Assembly: GCF_024679245.1 (NCBI RefSeq)
Contig: NC_090178.1
Coordinates: 12,849,861 to 12,913,860 of the forward strand
DNA: 64,000 bases
Direction of reading: 5' to 3'
DNA from: Pseudorasbora parva
Taxonomy: Eukaryota; Chordata; Actinopteri; Cypriniformes; Gobionidae
The position numbers and the translations under genes are program-made. The notes under the pieces are model-generated. The model searched no databases. It was not told where the DNA came from and was given only the letters and a program-made list of their open reading frames with translations. This document shows, piece after piece, positions 1 through 10,984 of this stretch (positions are counted from its first letter, which is position 1; the number at the start of each line of letters is the position of its first letter).

Positions 1-983
1 TTTGCTGCATTTCGGTGCCGACTGTTTCATAAACAAGGCCCAGCTCGACGCCGGATTTTCCCGATCGCCTAATGCTGAAGGATGGAGCAGTCCCAACGAT
101 AAAGGTCCCAACGTTAGTACCGCAGGCGGTGAGTGAGACTGCTTCAGATGTCTGTGTTTTTGCCTATGCCCATCAAGTAGCCCAAACATGATCACGTATA
201 GTTAATTGATCAATGGAGCATGCGATGTGTAGTGCGTGTACATTTGTTTAGCAGGCCACTATATGTGTAACTTTGTTTGTGTATTGTAAAAGCACTCAAC
301 AATACACAAAGAGGGGGGAAATATGTTGAACTAAATAAGCACGCTTCTTCATTCAAATGCGCTACTATTCCGTGTCTTTCTATGTAAACACTAACTAGCC
401 TGCCGTGCAAAACCAGTCCGCTTACTGTCTACACAAACCACGCGTAAACACACAAACACACGTGCACAACTGCCCTTCCCACATGTACACCTTCAAAGAC
501 AAAAATACGACGATATAATTCAAGTATAAATATGTAAATAACACAAGCCGCTAAGCATATTATATAGTTAGTGTATAACTTGTACCACATAGAGACGTCC
601 TGCTCTAGTCGTTTTTGCTGCTGCTCCTGTTCAACTGCAGCCTCTGGGTCTGATTCCGGATCATAGATGTATGGCTGTATCTGATTAAAAGCCATATTTT
701 TATTTTGAATAAAGTTTTTTTCCCGCTGTTAGGGATGACACAGCTTTACGACGCACTCGACTCAACACAATAGCAGCGGCGCACACACGTCATTATTTAG
801 CTCCGCTCACACGACACGCCCCCACCTGCTCGGCTTTTTTCGGAAAGACTCAGAACAGCGCATCTTTCTTATATAATTATAAAAAAAATAAAGACTTTTC
901 GGAGATATGCAGGATGCAATGCTACTCTATAGGTACTCAAGATTGACATGACACTGACTGAAACTGAGTGTTTCACCCCCCCT
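1..983. mobile_element. Truncated copy of a TTAA-flanked DNA transposon (right part)
   Basis: The last 150 bases contain the blocks AAGACTTTTCGGAGATATG and CTCTATAGGTACTCAAGATT, then a run of C followed by TTAA at 984-987. The same blocks occur in the same order at about 44770-44877. Further shared blocks upstream (GATAAAGGT, CATTCAAATGCGCTA, CGTGCAAAACC) show that most of this stretch is the right part of the element seen complete at 43667-44873. The left part is cut by the window edge. The reading frames at 210-695 are inside it and look spurious. Confidence 0.72.
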
Positions 984-986
984 TTA

Positions 987-3940
987 AACTAAAAGGCATC
1001 TGAGATTTGATACTTGACAGTTCACATTTCTTTCAAAATGTACTCATCTTGGTGTCTCGAAACCTGTATACATTTCTACTGCAAGATATTTTGAATAATG
1101 CTTCAACTGTCATGTAGAATGCGGTTCCATTTATAGATGAACAATCCACTCAAGTGAAAAACAGCTATGACGGTCCATTATGTGTATCATGAGCAGACCT
1201 CAGAGGAATACAATTTAATTGTTCAGTTGACAGGTGAAGCTAATGCGTTTAGTAAAGAAGTATAAATGCTTCAAACTCAATGAATGATTCAGTTTCGAAT
1301 ACAAACTATTGAAGATCTTTTTTGTGGCGGTGGCCTAGGTCTAATATTGTTTGTGAATGAGCTCCCCTGAGACTAATCTGAATATCGAGTCACATGACTG
1401 AAAACACTAACCCTCTTTGATTAACATGTCATCACAGTGTATATGAGCAAGCGCTGTCAAACAAATCAAAACTTCATAGCCTCTGACACAACATGGCGTT
1501 CCCACTAGCGCACTTCTCCAAGCACTCAATTATATCTTCCACTTCTATTCAGCTGATGGCAGAACCCACAGGAGATTTGAGCACGAACGGAGTATGGAAA
1601 ACCTCATTTTACTTCCAATCCCACTGATGTGCTTCTATTGAGTCAAAATTACATCTTCAACAGTTCAGCAAATATGACAGCAGCTTAAACAGCCCCAATA
1701 TTCATGTGCAGCGAGGCACCACTGGGAATATGATGCAAATACTCCATTTAAAGAAGAATTTCAATCTAGACTTAATGTGGAAGAGAAAATGGAAACAGTT
1801 GGAAATATTTAGCGTGAATGTCTGCTCCTCATTTTTCTCCGCCTTTCTTTAAGAGACAAAAGCTGTTTAAGACAAAAAAACGGGCCTCGAAGTGACTCAC
1901 AGACGAATCTTTCTCGCCTCGACTCCCTCGTCTTATCTGCTGATGTCTTTTTCTCTCTGCTATGTCATTCTAAAGCCCGTGTTGTCATGCTCTTCCGCTC
2001 TCTGCGTTTCACCTGGCTGCCTCTCTTTGTCTTGGTTGCTGATGAATGGTAGGTGTCTGTTTTTTTTCCAGAACAAGCTGGGAATGATTGTGATGTGTCA
2101 TTTAAAAAGGCAGACGCTGATTTATGTGATAGCTTGTGTGTTTAGAAGGCGACGTGATGTAAAATGGTGACCATTACCATGCTGACCAGGTCCATGGGCA
2201 AATCCTCAACCTGCATTTTCACTCTCGTTTTCTCTTGGATAAAAACAGGATCAATCTTCCTAATCACACCCTTTCCAGTTCTGAAACAGCTGGACGTGGC
2301 GGAGACTCTCATTTGCAGGTAGAACCATGCATTACCGCACCCCTTGCTGTTTGTTTTGACAGGCACAAGAAGGCGCCACAGGAGAAATGCCCGCAGATTT
2401 AGTTCAGAAAATCTTAAATCCAATTAATTTTTCAAAAGTGAGTCGGATATATTTTATGAACTAGTATTAAACACACGACCAAATTCATATGCTGTTTCAT
2501 TAGCGGTTGATCAATATGGGTTTTTAAATGAAAAATGATTTTAGACATTTTCAACAGGAGAATATACCGGCAGTGTCAATCACAAGTTTGGAATTACGAT
2601 TTTTCTTCCCTTTAGGGTCAAGGACCGCCAACGGCCCCAGATTACTGTTGTTTAACATTACTGCATGTAAAAAAAACACACACTCTTTCTTGATCTGGAC
2701 AAACTGAGAATCATTAGAAAGATTAAAGACTCCAGCTTCAGTACTTGAACGCTGTTTATGATAAAATAAGGTTGTCAATTAAATTCTTAATATATCTCAG
2801 GAGTGCAAAAAAAATAATCTGTAATGAACAATATTTTGAAAACTAAAGAAAACAACAGGATGCGCTTTTCTGTCTCTGTCTCCTTGAACATCTTTCTGGC
2901 TCACATGCTCAAAAATAAACCAAAGCACAGCCAATATTTGACGCACAGACTGACATGAAAAAAGTATCTGTCAATAGAAACTTGAAGTGCCTATTTCTTT
3001 TTCTTTCTTTTTTTTTTGTTGATTATATAATGCATTTAACGTCAAATAAGTCCCATTTACAAATGCCAAAATTACATTATTTTCATTGTCAGTGGTGAAA
3101 ACTGTAACCTCCTGAATAGACTATCAGGTAGTGGTTGGCAACTAGAGCTAACATTACAGCAAAGAAAGCTCAGCTGATAATTGCAGTAATGAAGTAATTT
3201 TGCCAGAAATGCAAAAATAAAATGTTTTATTTGTTACTCTGGTAGATTATATATTTATAATTTCTATTAAATTACTACAAGTACTGTTACTACCACTATC
3301 TCTGGGGGCCAAAAATGCGTGTGGCCTTAAAATTGTCTTTGAGTTAAGGTGCAATATTAATCTTTTATACTGTAATCTATATTAATCTATATTGTATACT
3401 GCTAATCGCGGCTCAAATGCACCTGTCAAGCCAGTAGCTATATTCTATTTTATGATCTAATTCACATAAGGTACCAATAATATGCCTTTTTGTTGGTTTA
3501 CAAGAAAGACTTCAGATAATAGGTTTTAATTTAAAGTGGGATGAATGTGGGGTTGATGGGCAATGCAGAATGCCAGACTAGGCTATAATGGCTGAATAAA
3601 ATACTAAATAACTGCTATAAAACAAGAATTAAGATTAATTCATTCGTGACAGACGTGTGAAAGGTTCATTGAGTAAAGACAATAGAGCATGAATTGAGCA
3701 GTTAGAAGACTAGTTCGAAGACTGAAAGTTTGTGCTTTTACAGGAAAATAACATAATGATTAGCATTAGCAACGTTCTCAAACTCACGACATGGCCTTAC
3801 AATATGCTTCATAAAATGCATAACTTTAGAGATATCATCCTCAGATTTGAAATTAAGCATGACCAAACTTGTGGATTGCCTTTAGTTGTGGTAATATTTT
3901 GTAAACTACATTTACATAATATTTTTATACATTAAAATAC
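987..3940. other. Intronic sequence, no recognised feature
   Basis: AT-rich sequence with no exon, no repeat ends and no long reading frame that looks coding. It is presumed to be the ptpru intron downstream of exon 5776-6069. The short reading frames at 1892-2423 and 2551-2778 have no recognisable domains. Confidence 0.5.
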
Positions 3941-3983
3941 ACACACACACGCACATATATACATATACATACATACATATATA

Positions 3984-4197
3984 CAGTCTTGTTCAAAATA
4001 ATAGCAGTACAATGTGACTAACCAGAATAATCAAGGTTTTTAGTATATTTTTTATTGCTACGTGGCAAACAAGTTACCAGTAGGTTCAGTAGATTCTCAG
4101 AAAACAAATGAGACCCAGCATTCATGATATGCACGCTCTTAAGGCTGTGCAATTGGGCAATTAGTTGAAAGGGGTGTGTTCAAAAAAATAGCAGTGT
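3984..4197 (+). repeat. Left terminal inverted repeat of the Tc1-like element
   Basis: It starts CAGTCTTGTTCAAAATAATA. The outer direct repeat is at about 3988-4008 and the inner one at about 4175-4197 (TGTTCAAAAAAATAGCAGT). These are the expected transposase binding sites, inferred from IR/DR elements. Confidence 0.92.
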
Positions 4198-4281
4198 CTA
4201 CCTTTGACTGTACAAACTCAAAACTATTTTATACTAACATTTTTTTTTTTCTGGGATTTAGCAATCCTGTGAATCACTAAA

Positions 4282-5277
4282 CTAATATTTAGTTGTATGA
4301 CCACAGTTTTTTAAAACTGCTTGACATCTGTGTGGCATGGAGTCAACCAACTTGTGGCACCTCTCAGCTGTTATTCCACTCCATGATTCTTTAACAACAT
4401 TCCACAATTCATTCACATTTCTTGGTTTTGCTTCAGAAACAGCATTTTTGATATCACCCCACAAGTTCTCAATTGGATTAAGGTCTGGAGATTGGGCTGG
4501 CCACTCCATAACATTAATTTTGTTGGTTTGGAACCAAGACTTTGCCCGTTTACTAGTGTGTTTTGGGTCATTGTCTTGTTGAAACAACCGTTTCAAGGGC
4601 ATGTCCTCTTCAGCATAGGGCAACATGACCTCTTCAAGTATTTTAACATATGCAAACTGATCCATGATCCCTGGTATGCGATAAATAGGCCCAACACCAT
4701 AGTAGGAGAAACATGCCCATATCATGATGCTTGCACCTCCATGCTTCACTGTCTTCACTGTGTACTGTGGCTTGAATTCAGAGTTTGGGGGTCGTCTCAC
4801 AAACTGCCTGTGGCCCTTGGACCCAAAAAGAACAATTTTACTCTCATCAGTCCACAAAATGTTCCTTAATTTCTCTTTAGGCCAGTTGATGTGTTCTTTG
4901 GCAAATTGTAACCTCTTCTGCACATGCCTTTTTTTTAACAGAGGGACTTTGCGGGGGATTCTTGAAAATAGATTAGCTTCACACAGACGTCTTCTAACTG
5001 TCACAGTACTTACAGGTAACTCCAGACTGTCTTTGATCATCCTGGAGGTGATCATTGGCTGAGCCTTTGCCATTCTGGTTATTCTTCTATCCATTTTGAT
5101 GGTTGTCTTCCGTTTTCTTCCACGTCTCTCTGGTTTTGCTCTCCATTTTAAGGCATTGGAGATCATTTTAGCTGAACAGCCTATCATTTTTTGCACCTCT
5201 TTATAGGTTTTCCCCTCTCTAATCAACTTTTTAATCAAAGTACGCTGTTCTTCTGAACAATGTCTTGAACGACCCAT
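4282..5277 (-). CDS. Tc1-like transposase, intact, DD34E
   Basis: An uninterrupted 331-residue protein of normal length for Tc1-like transposases, which cut and paste the element by binding its inverted repeats. Residues 1-110 form the paired-like bipartite helix-turn-helix region (MGRSRHCSEEQRTLI at the start), with a GRPR-like basic hinge RRGRKRKT at 51-58. The catalytic core carries WTDES with Asp144, QQDNDPKHTS with Asp235 and SPDLNPIENLW with Glu270. The second Asp and Glu are separated by 34 residues, the DD34E signature. A glycine-rich stretch (KHGGASIMIWACF) lies between the first two acids. The C-terminus is complete (CGHTTKY). The Met at 5277 is the natural start because it begins the conserved family opening. 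No frameshift or stop is seen, so an active protein is plausible but unproven. Confidence 0.95.
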   Translation of the reverse strand: MGRSRHCSEEQRTLIKKLIREGKTYKEVQKMIGCSAKMISNALKWRAKPERRGRKRKTTIKMDRRITRMAKAQPMITSRMIKDSLELPVSTVTVRRRLCEANLFSRIPRKVPLLKKRHVQKRLQFAKEHINWPKEKLRNILWTDESKIVLFGSKGHRQFVRRPPNSEFKPQYTVKTVKHGGASIMIWACFSYYGVGPIYRIPGIMDQFAYVKILEEVMLPYAEEDMPLKRLFQQDNDPKHTSKRAKSWFQTNKINVMEWPAQSPDLNPIENLWGDIKNAVSEAKPRNVNELWNVVKESWSGITAERCHKLVDSMPHRCQAVLKNCGHTTKY

Positions 5278-5390
5278 TTTCCTCAGCTTTCATATGCATG
5301 TTCAACAAGTGTTGGCTTCATCCTTAAATAGGGGCCACCTGATTCACACCTGTTTCTTCACAAAATTGATGACCTCAGTGATTGAATGCC

Positions 5391-5610
5391 ACACTGCTAT
5401 TTTTTTGAACACACCCCTTTCAACTAATTCAACTAATTGCCCAATTGCACAGCCTTAAGAGCGTGCATATCATGAATGCTGGGTCTCATTTGTTTTCTGA
5501 GAATCTACTGAACCTACTGGTAACTTGTTTGCCACGTAGCAATAAAAAATATACGAAAAACCTTGATTATTCTGGTTAGTCACATTGTACTGCTATTATT
5601 TTGAACAAGA

Positions 5611-5613
<3 letters not shown>
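5391..5613 (-). repeat. Right terminal inverted repeat of the Tc1-like element
   Basis: The reverse complement of the left arm, with the inner direct repeat at about 5391-5413 and the outer at about 5589-5609. It contains a 9-bp tandem duplication (CAACTAATT unit near 5421-5438) absent from the left arm, and one base change near the A/C position within the TATATTTTTTATTGC block. Confidence 0.92.
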
Positions 5614-5700
<87 letters not shown>

Positions 5701-5702
5701 CT
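5614..5702. repeat. (TA)n followed by (CA)n microsatellite
   Basis: About 75 bp of TA followed by CA, immediately right of the Tc1 element. The left side of the element also abuts CA and TA repeats (3942-3983), so the transposon landed inside a pre-existing compound microsatellite. Confidence 0.95.
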
Positions 5703-5775
5703 CACAGTTTGATATGTCAAATATTATGATATTAATTTTAAATAGACTTGCAAATGAATATTTCAAGTCACTCAC

Positions 5776-6069
5776 CTGCACACTTGGTTCTGCTGATGAG
5801 GGGTGGTCCAGGTGGCCCGGTCCCACCCTCGCCTGGCCGAGTAAGCAGCACACTGATATGGTACTCCGTATCTGGATCCAGGTGCCAGAGCTTATATGTA
5901 ACCATGTTAACTCCAAGAATCTCCGACCAGGGTGCCTGGCTGGCCCGATATTCGATTTCCCGACGGATGATGGGGCCATCGCCCAGGATGGAGTTGGTGT
6001 TTAGTTGAATGATTAAATACGTGGAGCCTGCTCTCAACAGCTGGGGTGGAGCAATGGGAGACGGGGGAA
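5776..6069 (-). CDS. ptpru: ptpru internal exon, first fibronectin type III repeat
   Basis: This 294-bp minus-strand exon lies between a CTATCACAG acceptor and a GTGAGT donor. It enters in phase with the G left by exon 10587-10761 and leaves one base. It encodes a proline-rich linker ([14 protein letters not shown]) and the first FNIII domain with [43 protein letters not shown] and RTKCA. The FNIII core is shared by all R2B members, but the linker and the upstream exons favour PTPRU. Downstream on the sense strand come a (GT)n/(TA)n tract and then the Tc1-like element, only about 160 bp from the donor. The next family exon (second FNIII repeat) was not found between 1 and 5775, so it should lie to the left. 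Confidence 0.94.
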
Positions 6070-6548
6070 CTGTGATAGAGACAGAAGAGATTATGGTAAA
6101 GGTCTATTCAAAAAATGAAGAAAACATGTTAGTACTTAAGCCTTTTTCAAGCAACCCCCAGGAATGAATATATGGAATGTTTTAATGTACTCTAACCTGA
6201 ATCAGTCTAATCTCTTTTACTCAGTTTTTAAGCTTATCTTGACCAGACACAGTTGGCATGAGGTGAAAGAACATTTGCAGTTCAAAATGGTACAACTACA
6301 AATGCAAGGTTCAAGGGTTAAAATACCAATCTGGCCATGCACATTAAAACTCCAATAGCTGGTTCTTTCAGGTCCTCAAGGGAGAGCTATATGTAAACCA
6401 ACAGATGTGCAAGACTGTGGAAGAACGTCAGATACAAGGTCATGCTATTTAGTGTGAGATTTTCATATCTGGCCCCTGAGGAACGTGGAGGGCAGATGCA
6501 AACTAGCCACAATAACAAGGGGAAAATCTATTTGATTTGCAAGGAAAA

Positions 6549-6586
6549 AAGGTTTTAAAAAGAAAATATATATACCTTTTTAAAAC

Positions 6587-6675
<89 letters not shown>

Positions 6676-6676
6676 C
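6549..6676. repeat. Small perfect hairpin plus (AT)n microsatellite
   Basis: GGTTTTAAAAAG near 6551 and CTTTTTAAAACC near 6577 form a 12-bp stem around an AT-rich loop, followed by about 80 bp of AT from 6591. Confidence 0.85.
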
Positions 6677-9111
6677 ACACACAAACCCTGACTAATGACT
6701 AGAGCTTCAAAGGGTCTCGAGTTACTCAACAATTAGTTAGAGAAACTGATTTAGAAGGATGGAGGTGAGAAGTCCAATGAAAAAAAAAATATCATTGCTG
6801 AATTTTCCCATGACTAATCTTCGGGTCTGCTGTGTCTGCAAGCTTTCTCTCTCAGGGCCAGCTGCAGATGGCAAATATCCAGCTAGGGACAGAGAAAGCC
6901 TCTCCTGGGAGGGATATGAGATGGCAGCGAGTAATAAAGCTCATCTTGTCTGTCAGAGAAAGGCTCTGAGAATAATATAAAGCCAACTCAAACTCCACTT
7001 TCATATGAGAAGAGACAAAAACAGACTGCCTTTTCTTGACGATTCTCCCTCTGTGTAGCGTTGGTTAGGGCAGATGATTAATTCCACCCCAAGAAAGCTT
7101 CTTTCACCAGAGTAGAGTTCAGAATTACTGCGAAAAACAGATCTGAACCCTACTGACTGACTGAGAACAATTCTCATTAGCCCTCTGGCTCCTCTGCATT
7201 AGCCCTATTGCTATGTAATCTATGGGCCCATTGAGGAACAGTGAGTTGTGAAATGAGTTGATCAAGCTAATTAAAGGACTGATTAGCCTCTCGTTAGCGG
7301 GGGCAAGCATGGGAGGGCAGTTCGGAAAAGACAGAGAAGATCACAGCAAAGGAAGAGGAAAATCTAAGGTGAACGTAATGAGCTTGCGTCAATGCTGCCG
7401 TGCTAGAATGTGGGCCTATAGCTTTATGGACTCGTCTGCTGGGGCCAATCTGCAATGCTTAACTGAGGTGCAGTAATGCATTTTAAATAGGACCTCCTGT
7501 TGAAGCAAAAGCCATCAGGAAGCAATGCCAATAACATGCTGCAGAGGGAATGCAGCTATAGCCTGAAATGGTTTTAATGCTCTGTAACATAGAGGCACAG
7601 ATTCAAGCAGGTCTCATTATAAGTTATGCTTCATATTGAGGCGTTCCCGAGTGGATTCTGCCTACAGCTCTGGTAAAAATATAATGATGAAGTTGTAATG
7701 AGTTAGTGTGACAAGTGCCACAAGAGCAAGCGCTTTGTATCCAAGCACTTTGCTGAACATTTGATTAGTCAGACCCCTAAAAACAGTGCATGCTAAATGA
7801 GTTTTGAATTTGATGACAAGATCTAGAGAACATTAACAATTTTACCCCGGATTATGGTTTAATTTAAGGCATTTAGCAGACACTTTTATACAATCGCTTT
7901 AGCAGCACAAGCAATAAAAGGGTATGCAAATTACAAAGTTATCTGCTGGGAAAGTGCTACCTATACAACATGAGCATTGTAGATGTTTTATTTTATTATT
8001 AAAATAAAACAAAATAAAATAAATAAAAATAAAACCGCACAAGGACTCAAAAATGATAATTGAAAAGACTCTTATTCTGTGATTTGGGTAAAAAGAAAGC
8101 AAGGCGCTTAATCGCGGGTAAATGAAAAACAGTGTGAGGAGTACAAATAATTGAATAGCTGGAAGTTTTTCTTTAAATGTATTACCTGTGTTTTATTATT
8201 TCTAGTTTTGTTATGACTGCATTTAAAAAAAAACAGCCTGAAGGTTTTATAATGCTGTGCTTCTAGGTCACATTGTGGCATACAGTAAAGCCGTACTTCT
8301 AAATTCGCCATAATCCGTGCTGCTACATCTATCAATAGGATTAGCATGGTGCTGTCTCATAGCCTCTCTCAGTATGCCTTGAGGACGGAAGCTGAATAAC
8401 CCACGTGGCTCCATCCATCCCTATCCATATTCCACCCCTGACTTCTCCTTTTGCCTAGGGGATATCAATCTGACCAGGGTTTAAAGGTGGACACGGAAAG
8501 CTGCCACTGTAGGCTGATGGGCAGGTGTCAAGTTATATGGTTGAAATTTCAAGTAGGACTAGGAAGGTTTGTTTTGATGTAAAAAATGATACTAAAGACA
8601 TCTGCTGAATCATCATGATTATTCTCAGGAAATGTTCTGTATTACTTTAGACCCTTGATACTGTTCTATTAATACAAATAAATGGAATCTCACATATTCA
8701 TATTTAAATGGATAGTGGAAATGAAAATGTACTCCTCATATCATTTCAAACCAAAGCTTCAAAAAGATAAAACTGTAAAACAAAAAATGTGATTCATTGA
8801 ACATTTCAATTTCATTGAAATGAATTGTGCCAGAACCTTTCCCCCCAGACTTGTTATTTTGAGCATTTTCTGTGAAGATTAGGAAAATTAGTCCGGTGAC
8901 GTAGGACTGTGCGTGACTTTCCAGTTCCCGCTGGATTTTCGTCCTCCACAACTAGCTTAATAAAGCACTGAATCAATCAGCATGTTCAGGTCCCACTCCT
9001 CAAAGTTCCTGAAACTTTGTAAAAATACTCCCTCGTGAGAAGCGATTTTCTGAGGGGGACATTTTTACTCAGAACCTCATTTAGACCCCGGGCCCTGTGG
9101 TTGAAACACAC
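6677..9111. other. Intronic sequence with one unique block and one retroposon tail
   Basis: Mostly unremarkable intron. The stretch 7120-7480 is repeat-free, has balanced base composition and contains homeodomain-type core sites such as GCTAATTAAAG; it is a weak candidate for a regulatory block. The remainder shows no exon or transposon ends that I recognise. Confidence 0.4.
7862..7902 (-). mobile_element. Fragment of a LINE/SINE-type 3' tail
   Basis: GGCATTTAGCAGACACTTTT followed by ATACAATCG is the reverse complement of the tail AAAGCGTCTGCnAAATG that ends the LINE remnant at 31255-31285. Only the tail is recognisable. Confidence 0.6.
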
Positions 9112-9859
9112 TTACCCCTTTTCCACCAGAATGAACCGAGTGCTAGTTCAGAGCCCGTGCTAGTGTCAGTTCTAAGTTGGTTCGACTTGAGAGCCTTTAT
9201 GAACCAGTTTGGCTTTCCACATGTAAGAGAGCCACCGCAGAGCTAGGTCTTACGTCACTGTATACGTCTCATCTTTCTCGCTAGCGTTTTAGCAATGCTA
9301 GCGAGGGAGCGGGAAATACAAACACACCAGGCTTGTTCGAGATGCATCGGTGCTGCGCAGACTGATCCGTGTATGCTATCAAAATACCGCGTGAGCGATT
9401 CAAAAGCATAAGGAGTCGTTGGCGCTCGCTCTACTTTGATGTCATACGCAATCAGTCTGCACAGCGCGCGCCGATGCATCTCGAACAAGCCTTCCCTCAG
9501 TGGCTCATGGCTTTATGATCCTACATCAGCATTAAAATGCCGCAAATCCAACGCATTCGTGCAGTTCTCCATGATTTGTATAGGCGGAGATTACAATCCA
9601 GCAGCTGTTAGCTTGATTAGCTGCTATTGAAAAAATGGCGGTCACAGGTTTGTGTACATCTTGTTGATCACGGTAACGCCGCCCCCAGCCGGTGACGCAA
9701 GCGGTTCTTACTTCTAGCCCAGCAATGTTTTGGTGTTACTTAAGAACCACTTTTCCTGGCTCTGAGTTGGTGCTTGGCTGTGGAAACACAAAGAACCGAT
9801 TTGAAACTAGGCTCTGGCTCCGATTTAGCACCAGCACTGCCTTGGTGGAAAAGGGGTAA
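9112..9859. mobile_element. Non-autonomous DNA transposon with terminal and internal inverted repeats
   Basis: The ends are inverted repeats (TTACCCCTTTTCCACCA at the left, TGGTGGAAAAGGGGTAA at the right). Inside, AGGCTTGTTCGAGATGCATC near 9331 is repeated inverted near 9473-9492, with further pairing through CAGACTGAT/ATCAGTCTG. No transposase is present. The terminal motif resembles hAT-type elements with CCACCRAR-like ends, but no clear target duplication was found, so the superfamily is uncertain. Confidence 0.75.
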
Positions 9860-10439
9860 CTGAGTACCACCCCAAAGTTCCTAGTTCCTGGGGAAAGTTC
9901 CTGTGTTGGAAATGCAACTAAATATGGGGTGTACATAAGGTGTCAGTAATATTAAATCTGCATCTCGTTTAATTTGAGAGCTGCAGCAGAGGTGACGATT
10001 CATCCTGAAACAAACTTAAATTCAATTTGTATGACTTTATTAATGGACTACTTTATGTTGCTTTTTATCCTTTTATAGTGTGTATATAAATATACACAAG
10101 ACTTTTGATAAATCATTTTATCAAATTGTTATGCTAAAAAAAAAATTTTGTTGAAAAGAAAAAAACAGCAGCATACAGGTTTGAAACAACAAAAGGTTGA
10201 GTATATAATGACAATTACCATTTTTGGGAACTACCCCTTTAAGCTTTACTAAATACCAACTACAAAAAAAGTCTGCTATTACAACAGTCCACACGTACAC
10301 ATTTTACAAAACGGATCATTTCAGAACAAAAGAGCATAAGGTGAGAGAATGCAAGGCTATAATAGAAAAAGAATACAATGACATGGATTTAGCCAGAATC
10401 CCATTATCCTGTGATGTGCGTATTATGGGCAATAAAACG

Positions 10440-10499
10440 AAGACAGAAAGGATGAAAGAAAGGACGAAAGAAAGAAAGGATGAAAGAAAGAAAGGACGA

Positions 10500-10571
<72 letters not shown>

Positions 10572-10573
10572 AA
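10440..10573. repeat. (GAAA)n microsatellite with degenerate start
   Basis: Imperfect GAAA/GGACGAAA units run into a pure GAAA tract. On the gene's sense strand it is a (TTTC)n polypyrimidine tract starting about 13 bp after the 5' splice site of exon 10587-10761. Confidence 0.95.
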
Positions 10574-10586
10574 ACAAGCTCTTCAC

Positions 10587-10761
10587 CTTTGACAATGAGT
10601 TCAGCAAAGTTGGAGACGCCCGATCCTCTGGAGGACTGTGTGACGCAGCGGTAGAGGTCCTGCTCTGGCTTCTGGACGTCCTCCAGTTGAAAGGACACTG
10701 CGAAACGGTTGCGGCCCAGGTGCTTGACAGAACCACCTGAGGACACTTCACCATTGTGCCG
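10587..10761 (-). CDS. ptpru: ptpru internal exon, end of Ig-like domain
   Basis: A 175-bp minus-strand exon with a TTTTCTAG acceptor starts on a whole codon and ends with one base (G) before a GTGAAG donor. It encodes the second half of the Ig domain, including [20 protein letters not shown] and AELIVK. LYRC provides the second Ig cysteine, pairing with FQC in the preceding exon. The length agrees with the corresponding family exon, with no indel against remembered PTPRU. Immediately downstream of the donor, about 13 bp away on the sense strand, is a long (TTTC)n tract (GAAA on the plus strand), unusually close to a 5' splice site. Confidence 0.94.
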
Positions 10762-10984
10762 CTAGAAAAGAATAAAAACACATGAAAACATGCTACAGCC
10801 TACTCACCAGGCATACGCTGCCAAGAACTTATATAAACACCGAATGAGCAATGCACTTTTCTGGGATGAAGCCATTTTTCATTAGACTTAGGACATAAAT
10901 AGTCAGCCAAAACAAGACTAAAATAGCAATTACCCAATTACTTTAACTCATCAGTTATACATCTCATATTTAAGGTAGACACAT

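Larger units (their letters stand above)
3984..5613 (-). mobile_element. Complete Tc1-like DNA transposon (Tc1/mariner superfamily)
   Basis: A 1.63-kb element is flanked on both sides by TA (3982-3983 and 5614-5615), the standard Tc1/mariner target duplication. Its ends begin CAGTCTTGTTCAAAATAATA and are inverted repeats of about 214 bp (left) and 223 bp (right). By eye they differ at one base and by a 9-bp tandem duplication in the right arm. Each repeat holds two direct repeats of the type TGTTCAAAAWAATAGCAGT, one at the outer end and one at the inner end. This is the IR/DR layout known from Sleeping Beauty-like elements. A single intact transposase gene lies between them. The insertion went into a CA/TA microsatellite in a ptpru intron, in the gene's own orientation. 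High arm identity and an open reading frame imply a recent insertion. Confidence 0.95.

Noticed and set aside
429..695. 88-codon minus-strand frame with a hydrophobic stretch
   Set aside because: It lies inside a TTAA transposon copy. The corresponding part of the second copy near 44500 shows no preserved frame.
4337..5062. Plus-strand frames opposite the Tc1 transposase
   Set aside because: Shadows of the intact minus-strand gene.
1..5775. Search for the next ptpru exon (second FNIII repeat)
   Set aside because: No frame with the expected motifs and splice sites was seen. It is presumably left of the window.
10404..10781. Alternative frames over exon 10587-10761
   Set aside because: Only the frame giving EQDLYRC and NFAELIVK is phase-compatible with the neighbouring exons. 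The others run through the GAAA repeat.
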